DNA of 64,000 bases from Flammula alnicola (taxonomy: Eukaryota; Basidiomycota; Agaricomycetes; Agaricales; Strophariaceae). The position numbers and the translations under genes were made by a program. The stretch lies in assembly GCA_015499995.1 (NCBI GenBank), contig JADNRV010000008.1:496001-560000 (forward strand). The letters are read 5' to 3'. Of this stretch, positions 11,271 to 20,618 are shown piece by piece (position 1 is the stretch's first letter; each line of letters starts with the position of its first letter). The notes below the pieces were generated by a model that saw only the letters and a program-made list of their open reading frames with translations, did no database searches and had not been told where the DNA came from.

Positions 11271-14200
11271 CTAGATGACTCCAATCTCGTATGTTAGATC
11301 TTGATGGATGACCCGAGGTAATCCTTTCGTGAATAAGTCAGCGAGGTTGTCGGCAGTATTGATGTAGACCATGTTGAGGGTTCCGTCTTGTACGAGATCG
11401 CGTAGGAAATGCAATGATATGTCGATATGCTTTGTCTTCGAGTAGAATTCCGGGTGATGAGCGATCGAGACGGCGGCTTGGTTGTCCGAGAAAATAGTCG
11501 AGGTGGTAGGAATAGAGATTCCGAGTTCTGTGAATAAAGATCGATGCCAGAGTACCTGTTTTGCGCAGTGGGTCGCAGCTGTGTACTCGGCTTCGGCAGT
11601 TGAGAGTGCTACAGTAGTCTGTTTCTTCGCGCTCCAGGCGACGGCGCCTCCAGCGAGCGTGAAAATGTATCCGCTGATAGATTTCCTGTCGGCATCAGAC
11701 GCCCAATCAGCGTCGCAATATATATTGAGTTTTTCGTCGAGTTCTTCGTGTGCGTCGCCGTAGGTAAGCGCCTGCGTGCGTGTGCCTTTAAGATATCGAA
11801 AAATTCGTTTAACGGCAGTCCAGTGTTGCATTTGAGGGTTCTTCGTGAATTGTGCGAGTTTCTGGACTGCGTAGGCAATGTCTGGTCGCGTTCCTATTGC
11901 CAGATACATAAGAGAGCCTATGAGCGTCGCATAGCTCGCCGAGGCTTGTCCTGACTGCTCCCCCTGCTCGTCCGGTTCGTTGTTGCTAGTTTCTGGGTCA
12001 TCGAGTTTCACGTTTGGGTCCATAGGTGTAGAGACGGGGTTGACATCCTCAAGACCGAATTTCTTGAGTAGCTGGTCAATGTAAGCAGTCTGGGAGATGG
12101 ATATAGTGTTGGTGTCGATATTCTGTATGATTTTCATGCCTAATAAGATCGAGGGTCGTCCCAGTGATTTAATATCGAATTTCTGCCGTAGTTGCGTCTC
12201 CACGAGGTCATTACGAGCGCTGGAGCTCGCAATAGATAATATGTCATCTACCCAAACGACTAGGACCTCGAAATCGTCGCCTTCTTGTCGTTTGTAGCAG
12301 CAGTAGTCGCTTTTTAGGCGCTGGAATCCGATATTTTTCATTGCTGTATCGAATTCCTTGTTCCAGACATTTCCGGCCTGTTTGAGTCCATAAAGCGAGC
12401 GCCTAAGTCGACAGACACGCCCTGTACCGTCGTTAAATCCAGGTGGCTGTCGCATGTAAAGTTCTTCTTGAATATAGCCGTTTAGATAAGCGCCCTTGAC
12501 GTCGAGTTGGCGTAAATCCCAATGGTGAACTGCTGCCAGTGCAAGTAGCGTGCGCAATGTTTCGAAGCGCATAACGGGTGCGAATGTTCCGTCATTGTTG
12601 TAATCGGTCCCAGGCTTCTGCGAGAAGCCTTGTGCGACTAGGCGAGCCTTGTATTTTGTTATTTTCCCTTCTCCATCGCGTTTCTTGTTAAATATCCATT
12701 TGCATCCTATTGGCTCTTTATCCGGTGGTAGGTCTTCGAGTTCCCAGGTACCCATCTTCTTCAATGTGGCTAATTCTTCATCAATAGCTTCTCTCCACTG
12801 CCTAGCATCCAATCCGTCAAGTGCCTTGTCAATATTTGAAGGAATATCTTCTTCTTTTGAAGATATCATTGAAATTTCCGGTGGGTACTTCGCCGTCTTG
12901 AGGAAGCGTGTAAATTCATCGTCTTCATCGTCTATAGCGATATTAGTTCGTTCTAATTGCTTGGCCTTTGAGGATTCGGTAGGACGAGTAATGTCTGGTG
13001 GAGGAAGTGGGATTGGAGTTGGGGAAGTGAATCTGGATGATGGAGTCCTGGATTGTGGATTGTGTAGTCGTGAGTAGTCGATTCTATTCGTTCTCTCACG
13101 TAGTTGACGATTTTCCGAGTTGCTGAGCATCGGGGATTGTTTAATATTATCCTGTGTCAATATTTCGGGGGTTTGTGCATTCGGAATCATCTCTGGCTCC
13201 CCCTCGGATGGCAAACCCGGTAAGGCGGTCATTATTTCGAGTTCTCGGGGTTCTTCATTCTCGTTGAAGGTAAAGTTTCGCGAAGATTTGATGTTTCTGT
13301 GCTTGGCGTCGTAATAGCGAATAGATTTCGAGCCTTCATTGAACCCTACAAAAATCATCTTGTGTGATTTTGGGTGCAGTTTTGAGCGGTTGTCAGTTTC
13401 ATCGAGCACCCAGACATCACATCCAAACTCCCTGAGATGGGAAACATTGGGTTTGTTGTCATTCCAAGCCTCATATGGCGTGCGGCCCTTTAGCGCCCGT
13501 GTAGGCGCCCTGTTGCGTAAATAGTTTGCATGTGAAACAGCTTCGTCCCAGAGAAAATCTGGTAAATTCTTTGAAATTAGCATCGCGCGTGCTAATTCCA
13601 GGTGCGTGCGGTTGAAGCGTTCTGCCACGCCATTCTGTGACTGCGAGTAGGGAGCTGTGACTTGTATCTCGATGCCACGCTCTGCCGCCCATGCCTTTGT
13701 CTCCGCGTTGACAAGTTCCTTGCCATTGTCGAAGCGCATCCATTTGGGGAATTTGCCAAATTTGCGCTCAATGATCGCGCCATGTTCCTTGATCTTCAGG
13801 GTGGCGTCGGTTTTGTCTTTTAGGAATTTAACTGCACTATACCGTTTGGCATCATCTGTGAAGGAAATGTAATATTTAAATCCTCCAATGGATTTGACAC
13901 CCGCAGGTCCCCAGACATCACTCAAAACACCTTCTCCTGCTGTTTCTGAGCGATGTTCAGCCTCCTGTGGAAAAGGTTTGTGAGCTTGCTTTGCTTGAAT
14001 GCAAGCTTCACACGTAGGTGATGGAATAGATGTTTGATCAATTGTCATGCCATCAACGAGGTTATCGCGATTGAGTTGCTGCAATGATGACATTGATATG
14101 TGCCCGAATCTTCGGTGCCATTGATCCCAGGTGAGCTTCTGCGGCGAAGCATAATTTGCTTTCTCCTTGTCGGGCAATTGGGCGCGTGCCAATAATAGAT

Positions 14201-15461
14201 ACAGTCGGTTGGTTTTAGTGCCTTTGCCGATTATTCTATTTTTAGAATCTTGCAGGAAGCATTCTCCCTTGGCGAATTTTACATGCCCTCCGGCGTCGTC
14301 AAGCCGGCTAATTGATAATAAGCAATTAGGTGCGTTTGGGACATGTAATACCTCGCGAAGCTGGTGGCATAGGGTTTTTCCATCCACGGCAAAGTTAACA
14401 ATAACAGTGCCGCGTCCCTCTGCAATTGCTGGACTCCCAAGGCCTTGCACTGTTGAATTTTTGAGCGGCATGTATTCAATGAATGCCTCGCGTGCTGTGC
14501 AGATATGTGAGGTTGTGCCTGAGTCCAGTATCCAGTCATATTTGGAGAATTCGCGTGTTTGATCGACGGGCGCTAATGCCATGTACGACACATCATTAAG
14601 GTTTGATGTGATCGAGTCTTGAGCTTGATGTGCGCGTCCTGCCCGATTTGGTCCTCGTCGGCCCTTGGGTCCCTGTCCCTCGCGTCCTCCGCCCTTGGCC
14701 CAGCAGTCCTTTGACATGTGGCCTTTTTTGTGACAGTTATAACATTCCTTGTCCGCATTTTCTGATTTCGTAAATCGTCCGCCGCTGCCTTTGTTATTTC
14801 CGCGGGCTTGTAGTGATGTGCCGGCATTCTGATCGCTTGATTTAGCTTTGCGGCGCCGATCTTCCTCCAGTAAGATGGCAACCAGTTCGTGGGAAGACAA
14901 TTCTGGCTTGTTGCCGCTAGATCCGAGATAAGATGTCGTATAGGTGTCCCACGATTCCGGGAGTGATGTGATCAAAATCATCACGAAATCATCATCCGGC
15001 ACCTTGTTGCCCATGACATGCAGCTCTTCCTGGAGTTGCCGTAATTTTGAAATATGTTCCACCATGTCGAGTCCTTCTCCTGCCGTTGCCCTGTACAACG
15101 CGCGCCGAGTGGCCAAAACTCCAAGTCGGCCTTTGGATTCCTTGACTATGGTAAGTTGTTCCCACACTTGTCGTGCCGTTGTCGCGCCGCTGATGTGGAT
15201 CATTTCGGCATCACTGATCGCGAGCTCAATTCGGCATCGTGCCTTTGCATCCTGCTCGCGCCACTTCTTCTGAGCCTCAAGCTCCACGGCTGTCGGTTTG
15301 TCGGGGTCGGCTGATTCTGGTAATTTCGCGCCATCTGCAATATGGCCTTCCAGTCCAAGGTCAGTGAATACCGCAAGCATTCGGCGCTTCCACGGCATCC
15401 AATTCTCGGCCTTCAGCATGGGAATCCGGTACGATCCGGATGTGAATGATTCTTCCGACAT
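11271..15461 (-). CDS. Copia Gag-Pol polyprotein
   Basis: A single 1396-aa frame without introns or breaks. Domains in order: UBN2-type Gag; CCHC zinc knuckle CYNCHKKGHMSKDC (about residue 237-250); aspartic protease WILDSGTTSH (about 310); integrase with an HHCC zinc finger (HRRFGH to CEACIQAK) and a catalytic core containing DVWGP, FDNGKE and NGVAERFNRT; reverse transcriptase with the copia-type VWVDDIL active site; and RNase H with CDADWASD and STAEAEYTA. Every catalytic motif checked is present, so the product looks functional. Gag and Pol are in one frame, so the Gag excess must arise without frameshifting, as in Drosophila copia. It is the element's only gene. Confidence 0.97.
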   Translation of the reverse strand: MSEESFTSGSYRIPMLKAENWMPWKRRMLAVFTDLGLEGHIADGAKLPESADPDKPTAVELEAQKKWREQDAKARCRIELAISDAEMIHISGATTARQVWEQLTIVKESKGRLGVLATRRALYRATAGEGLDMVEHISKLRQLQEELHVMGNKVPDDDFVMILITSLPESWDTYTTSYLGSSGNKPELSSHELVAILLEEDRRRKAKSSDQNAGTSLQARGNNKGSGGRFTKSENADKECYNCHKKGHMSKDCWAKGGGREGQGPKGRRGPNRAGRAHQAQDSITSNLNDVSYMALAPVDQTREFSKYDWILDSGTTSHICTAREAFIEYMPLKNSTVQGLGSPAIAEGRGTVIVNFAVDGKTLCHQLREVLHVPNAPNCLLSISRLDDAGGHVKFAKGECFLQDSKNRIIGKGTKTNRLYLLLARAQLPDKEKANYASPQKLTWDQWHRRFGHISMSSLQQLNRDNLVDGMTIDQTSIPSPTCEACIQAKQAHKPFPQEAEHRSETAGEGVLSDVWGPAGVKSIGGFKYYISFTDDAKRYSAVKFLKDKTDATLKIKEHGAIIERKFGKFPKWMRFDNGKELVNAETKAWAAERGIEIQVTAPYSQSQNGVAERFNRTHLELARAMLISKNLPDFLWDEAVSHANYLRNRAPTRALKGRTPYEAWNDNKPNVSHLREFGCDVWVLDETDNRSKLHPKSHKMIFVGFNEGSKSIRYYDAKHRNIKSSRNFTFNENEEPRELEIMTALPGLPSEGEPEMIPNAQTPEILTQDNIKQSPMLSNSENRQLRERTNRIDYSRLHNPQSRTPSSRFTSPTPIPLPPPDITRPTESSKAKQLERTNIAIDDEDDEFTRFLKTAKYPPEISMISSKEEDIPSNIDKALDGLDARQWREAIDEELATLKKMGTWELEDLPPDKEPIGCKWIFNKKRDGEGKITKYKARLVAQGFSQKPGTDYNNDGTFAPVMRFETLRTLLALAAVHHWDLRQLDVKGAYLNGYIQEELYMRQPPGFNDGTGRVCRLRRSLYGLKQAGNVWNKEFDTAMKNIGFQRLKSDYCCYKRQEGDDFEVLVVWVDDILSIASSSARNDLVETQLRQKFDIKSLGRPSILLGMKIIQNIDTNTISISQTAYIDQLLKKFGLEDVNPVSTPMDPNVKLDDPETSNNEPDEQGEQSGQASASYATLIGSLMYLAIGTRPDIAYAVQKLAQFTKNPQMQHWTAVKRIFRYLKGTRTQALTYGDAHEELDEKLNIYCDADWASDADRKSISGYIFTLAGGAVAWSAKKQTTVALSTAEAEYTAATHCAKQVLWHRSLFTELGISIPTTSTIFSDNQAAVSIAHHPEFYSKTKHIDISLHFLRDLVQDGTLNMVYINTADNLADLFTKGLPRVIHQDLTYEIGVI

Positions 15462-15540
15462 GGTCGTGTGAACGTGTTAAAAATAGATGAGGGCGAGTAA
15501 AGCTGTAAGTTTAGTCTTTCGAGTTTTTGTGTTTAGGCGC

Positions 15541-15553
15541 GGGGCCCATAACC
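15541..15553 (-). promoter_or_regulatory. Primer binding site, complementary to the initiator-tRNA-Met anticodon arm
   Basis: Directly next to the 5' LTR the plus strand reads GGGGCCCATAACC. This matches the anticodon stem and loop of eukaryotic initiator tRNA-Met (GGGCCCAUAACC), so the element RNA would pair there. Priming from a half-tRNA, not from the tRNA 3' end, is known for Drosophila copia and yeast Ty5. The tRNA sequence is from general knowledge, not this window. Confidence 0.8.
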
Positions 15554-15792
15554 TATTGAGAATATAGATAGTAAACTTGTATATTCCGCATCTCCTCGAC
15601 ATCTTTATATACATTGTACATATGTAACTAGAATGTACTACAGTGTTCTACAAAAAACGAAATAAGGAAATTGTAAGTTATGTTGTACCAACTGAGTCAT
15701 TGACTGAATCATAAGAAAGAAAGAGAAAGTTCTCATATACTCTAGCAGAGTCCATGAGTGGATGTGTGGAATGTCCGAGCACATTCTCAACA
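15554..15792 (-). repeat. 5' LTR of the copia element
   Basis: Appears identical to 11011-11249. As the upstream LTR in element orientation it should contain the promoter. The outer end is followed by the ATGCA target duplication at 15793-15797. Confidence 0.95.
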
Positions 15793-15797
15793 ATGCA

Positions 15798-16142
15798 AAG
15801 TCTCCATTTTTTTCAGACACATTGAAGAAGGTAGGAGCAACATTTTTATGAGGACAAAGTGAAATTTTCTGCTGTGCTCGATCTTCCAAGGAGTACAAAG
15901 CAATGTATTTCCTGCCAGATGCTTTGTTTACATGTGTATAGGTTTTCAAACTCAGTTAGGTCCTAATTGCGCTACACACATAATTTAACTGCCGTTATGC
16001 CGCCCAACGGCGTATACCTCTCTTCTCAACCACTACAAAGGATTTATCTTCTTTCTTTGTAATTTTTCTACGTTTAAAGATCGTGGACAAGTCTATTCTT
16101 TCCCACTGCCATATCCACACCCTGTAGTATATTATCGAACAC
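15798..16142. other. Intergenic, muskelin promoter region
   Basis: AT-rich DNA continuing from the left side of the copia insertion, then the upstream region of the muskelin gene. No gene seen. Confidence 0.4.
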
Positions 16143-19100
16143 ATGTCGAACCCACAACGGCCTTCAACGCCACCATCTGTGCCATTGACATATACCATTG
16201 CATCTTCGACACCACACAGCGGAAAATATGGCCCAGAAAATATCATAGTCGATAAGCCGCAGGACCAGGCTAGCAGATGGAGTGGCGCTTTTCAGGGAAA
16301 CGCCAACCAGTGGATAATGCTGCGCCTGGAATCGCTGGCTGTCCTTAGTGAGCCTTCATAACTTGTATTCTACAAAACCTGTTATGAAACTTGCGCTTCC
16401 GTTCTCTGCAGAGATGATCACGTTTGGGAAGGTAAGCATCATGCTTGCATGTCAAGGACTCTATTCAACGCATTTGTCTCCAGTTCTCAAAACGTAAGAG
16501 AGTCCTTAGGTCTTAATGGACGAGAATCTGATTATCCGATCCTACAGCACATCCATGTAACATGAAGGAGTTAAAAGTGTTTGTCGGCATGTCCGAGGAT
16601 CATATGACGGAAGTTCTTCATGCAGGACTGAAGAATGACACCATTCCCGAGACCTTTCCTTTGAAGTATGTCAACAATTCTGGTGTCGATTTCCCCACAC
16701 AATACGTGAAGATTGTGCCCATAATGTACGTGCCGCTGCTCCACCTTTCACGCTTCAATTCATTAACTTCTTAACAGAGCTCATGGCCAAAATTTTCACA
16801 TTTCAATTTGGCATGTTTCAATGACAGGAATTCTTGATCCAACCTACGTCGAAAAAATACGTTACACCTATGACGAAGTGAGTTATATCCATCTCCATCC
16901 ATCTGCGACCATATTTTGCTGACACATGGTAGTTCAGAGAGACGGCAGTCCTTCGCTATGTTCTCAAGCACCTCCGCCAACGACGATTACTCACACCCTA
17001 CCAATCCATCCTATCCCGTGCCAACATTCAACTCGAACATCCACTCGTTACCCAATTGCATGAAAGCCTGGTCCTCCAAGGCAACTGGTCAAATTCCGAG
17101 AAACTTCTTGACTCGATGTCCTCTTCTGGCCTCTTCAATTCCCACCTTAACGCATGCCAACCTCGTTCAGTTTGGACTCGCCTTTCAGGAACAGATGCAG
17201 ATGGCGACATCCCTCCTGCTCGTGGTGGGCATGCTATGTGCATGGACCCCGTCAACGAGATGATCTACGTCTTTGGGGGTTGGAATGGCGAGAAAAGTTT
17301 GGACGACTTTTGGGTGTACAGCGTCAAAGAAGACAAATGGAAGGTCTTGAGTCATAGCACCACGCAAGAGCAGAACGCGCCCGGTGCTAGGTCTTGCCAT
17401 AAAATGGTTTTCGACTCCAAGACTGGTAGTATCTACCTCCTAGGGCGGCTCAACGATGAGGATGGGCTGAGAGAACCTACTCCAGTGCCACCTAGGGTCC
17501 AGCATGGAGCATCAGGTGCGCCTGCTGGCTATCAGCTACCGACAACGCAGCAACAACAACCTGGTGCCCCTTTGGCTGGTAGCAGCAGCCCGGATTCGAC
17601 CACGAAAATGTTCACATCTGAGTTTTATCGCTACCACACACGCGGAGTCCTTGCAGGAAAGTGGGATTTCCTGTCAATCGATACTGCAGTAAGTTCTGTC
17701 AAACCGCCTCTTATGTTTTCCTTATTAACAGGATCGTCTAGTCGTCTGGCGGTCCTCCACTCATCTTTGATCATCAAATGGCCATGGATTCTGATGCTCA
17801 GATCTTGTATGTATTTGGGGGACGGGTTGTCGATGGAGATTGGGATAACTTCAAGTACTCCGGGCTATACAGCTATAACGTCAGCACTAGTAAATGGAAA
17901 TCACTCCAGTAAGCCATTCAACATATTCTTTTTCAACACAAGGGGAGGTCTTAACACACATCGCAGACAGCCGCTGGTGGATCCATTGCACGGCTCTCAA
18001 GTAATTCCATCACGATTCGGTAGGATTCATCTTTCTTGCTCTGTTCAGGCATCTCATGAAGGATACCAATTTCTAGGTCATTCTATGGTTCTCGATCCGG
18101 TATCGAAGACGTTGTATATCTTTGCTGGACAGCGAGAAGATAAATACCTTTCTGATATGTACACGTACAACCTCAACACAGGCGTCGCCACAGAAATCTT
18201 CTCCAATTTCACCGCTGCTGGGGGTCCTGACGCGTGCTTCACGCAAAGAGCTGTCATCGATCCTGAGCTGAAAGAAATCTATGTGTATGTATTCTGTATA
18301 CCATCGCTTCTGATGTCTTATCGTTTCTATGACAGATTCTGCGGCTTGACGAGAAGCCCTACTACCGGCCCACAGAATACCCTTCGCGCCTATCTATCAA
18401 ACTGGGTCTACAGATATGACACACGGCCTGGCAAGTGGATGCAGATTCTCCGACAGCCAGATCGACCTCCGTCAGAGCTGCCATTGCCTCGCTTCGCCCA
18501 TCAAGTTGTATATAATCCTAGTACGAAATCAGTCTTCTTGCACGGCGGAAATGCAGGCGGCGCTCCTGTGGCTGATGGTGGAAGGGCGGCGAGAGAAGCA
18601 GATGAGGAGGCTATTGCCGTCGATAGCGGCGATGAGGGCAAGGATGGGCCTGCGGCTGGAACTAAGGAAAGGAGGTTGGATGATTTCTGGAGAATGGAAT
18701 TGAAGAGGTAGGTCCTTCCGTTAATTAGTCTCTTCTTCCATTATCTTATGCCGTGATAGACCTGGACCAGAGGAGATTATCAGGCAAGCGAAATCCCAGA
18801 TCCGACAACAACAGTGAGTTATATCATCATCGTCATGATGGAGATACCATTCCCCTAACTTATCGTGTTCCATTCGTCAGGTTCCGGGAAATGTGTGAAG
18901 AGGAAGCTCCTGTCAAGGCGCTCAATTTCCTGCAAACCCAAGTCTCCAGCGTGGTCGACCACAGCAACGCCAAGGAGACAGAAATCTTCCGATCTTTGCT
19001 CACTCACCTCTTGTCGCCGGCCTCCATGTCCTCATCATCTCTACACTCTCGAGTTTCTTCTTCAGCTTCAATGGCCTCTGGCTCAAGTCTCAGCTCAAGC

Positions 19101-19445
19101 GCGAGCTCAGTCGAGCACGAAGATTCGCGAGAAGTCAGTAACAGGCCGCTGAAGCGATCTCGCGCCGAACGGGAAGGAAGCGGCGTGTGGACCAACGAGC
19201 TCTCAGAAGACGACTCTCCAAAATTCATGGGTGGCGGGATGCAACGGCTGCGAGACATGACTGACCCTCTCGAGGCCGTCATCCGGGGAGAAGATGGCGA
19301 ATCTCTGTTGACGGGGGCTCGGTACAGCCAGCGGACGGAGGTGTTCGAAAGTATCTTGAAGTTCGTCGAGGACGGTGAAAAACAGCCTTCGGAAAGCTTG
19401 CTGGATTTGGTAGAGAGGGACCGGTGTAGAGTTGATGTGTTCTGA
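16143..19445 (+). CDS. Muskelin homologue (discoidin-like, LisH/CTLH, kelch)
   Basis: Muskelin is a substrate-side subunit of the CTLH/GID E3 ubiquitin ligase in animals; the same role here is inferred. Twelve exons were traced. The N-terminal discoidin-like domain reads KYGPENIIVDKPQDQASRW and NQWIMLRLE, then MITFGK, FSKPHPCN and LKVFVGMSEDHMTE, all closely matching animal muskelin. A LisH/CTLH-like helical part follows (RETAVLRYVLKHLRQ, LEHPLVTQLHESLVLQG). Then come kelch repeats (GGHAMCMD..YVFGGW, DDFWVYS, RFGHSMVL..YIFAGQ, FTQRAVIDPELKEIYV). The C-terminus is Ser-rich, ending at stop 19443-19445. Exons 2 and 3 are only 20 nt (16412-16431) and 10 nt (16484-16493). The first ATG at 16143 fits the short leader seen in the family. 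Convergent with prefoldin. Confidence 0.9.
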
Positions 19446-19858
19446 TGGATGGTACTGTGGATGGTGATTGCATTTGTCTATGTACGAGTAAAGGCGCCCA
19501 TCTTGGAGTGGATTGAATTATCAAGTTGACCTTGATCAGACTTTCATACGCAGGGCTCATCATACCGCATGAATCGCGTGAATGATTCGTTCTATCATTG
19601 TTTTATTGATCAATCTCTGCAGTTCTCGCCGCTGGACAGATGACGCATTTAGGAAGTAGTACAACGCAGTTCCACCCAAGCGGTACTTCTCGGAACTCCA
19701 TTTCGGAAGAAAACTGGCCACAGGGTTGATCGATTGGCTGAGCTCCGCTGTGTCCTTTTGTCCTTTCCATCTACACACTCCTCCCAATGCGTATGCTTGA
19801 AACCGATCCTCCTGTATGACCGACGTCGTCATATATTGTGTTAACCAAATCCGTGAGA
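19446..19858. other. Convergent intergenic region between muskelin and prefoldin
   Basis: About 410 bp between two stop codons facing each other; it should hold both 3' UTRs. No gene seen. Confidence 0.45.
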
Positions 19859-20468
19859 CTACTCGTCCAGGTTGATAGCCTTTCCGAACTTGGAATAGAG
19901 CATGACCTTGAGTCCCTTCATCTGCGTCTCGCATTCGTCTGCTTGGGTTGCAAGGGTAGAGACCTGTGCGTCGACGGACGCTTGATCTTTTTCGAGGCGT
20001 TTGAGAGCGCGGGGCTGAGGCATGTGAATGAATGTTTCGCCGACTTTGTATCTGCAAACATGGTCAGTCTCTGCAAGGAAATGACGGGGGTAAACTACGC
20101 GTACAGCACTAGTTCCTCCTCGTCCGCAAGCTCCAATTCTGTCGAGAGGTCATCGAGCGCCTCTTTTTCTTGCTGTTAGATCCAGATCAGCAGGGTACAG
20201 GTTGTATAGTCAGACTATACGGCACACCTTGAGTACAGTTAACTTTTCCTCGATGAGTCTTATCCTATTGTTGAGTTTGGAGAATGTGTTGATGCGTTGC
20301 TGATCCTCTTATGTGAATTAGCTTGATCCTTTTCGACTGACTGAGATTGCAAAGCCCCACCCCATGTAACTTCTGCCGAGTCGTCAGTCTCCTCCTCTTG
20401 CTCAAGCTACGAAGATAGATGAACGTGATTTCGCAAGCCCGCATAGATATCAGACGTACCATGCGCAT
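19859..20468 (-). CDS. Prefoldin subunit 4
   Basis: A beta-type subunit of the hexameric prefoldin chaperone, which delivers unfolded actin and tubulin to the CCT chaperonin in the cytosol. The join complement(19859..20051, 20105..20172, 20228..20307, 20361..20406, 20460..20468) keeps frame and gives 131 aa, normal for the family. Hallmarks are VTWEDQQRINTFSKL near the N-terminus, the central LADEEELVLYKVGETFIH, and the end LKVMLYSKFGKAINLDE. Flanking segments are heptad-like and fit the two coiled-coil arms. The first coding exon is only 9 nt (Met-Arg-Met); the second Met at 20462 could also start. It is divergent from the sphingosine-phosphate lyase gene across 150 bp. Confidence 0.92.
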
Positions 20469-20618
20469 TGTGGATGGAAGTAGAAAAAGAATACGGTATG
20501 ATCATGATCGCCCAATTAGTATCCCTCAGTTATGTCACCAGTGCGTGCGAATAAGCTCTCCGAGTCGCAGTGATGAACATTAGAATTTCACGAGCCTCTG
20601 TGTTCACCAACAACTACC
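20469..20618. promoter_or_regulatory. 150-bp shared promoter between prefoldin 4 and S1P lyase
   Basis: The two start codons face away from each other with only 150 bp between them, so both 5' UTRs and promoters must fit here. No clear TATA box was seen. Confidence 0.5.

Larger units (their letters stand above)
11011..15792 (-). mobile_element. Complete Ty1/copia LTR retrotransposon, minus orientation
   Basis: A 4782-bp element bounded by two 239-bp LTRs (11011-11249 and 15554-15792) that appear identical base for base. It is flanked by the 5-bp target duplication ATGCA (11006-11010 and 15793-15797). It carries one uninterrupted Gag-Pol frame, a primer binding site beside the 5' LTR and a purine tract beside the 3' LTR. 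Identical LTRs and an intact frame point to a recent insertion. The order integrase then reverse transcriptase places it in Ty1/copia (Pseudoviridae) rather than Ty3. Confidence 0.97.
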
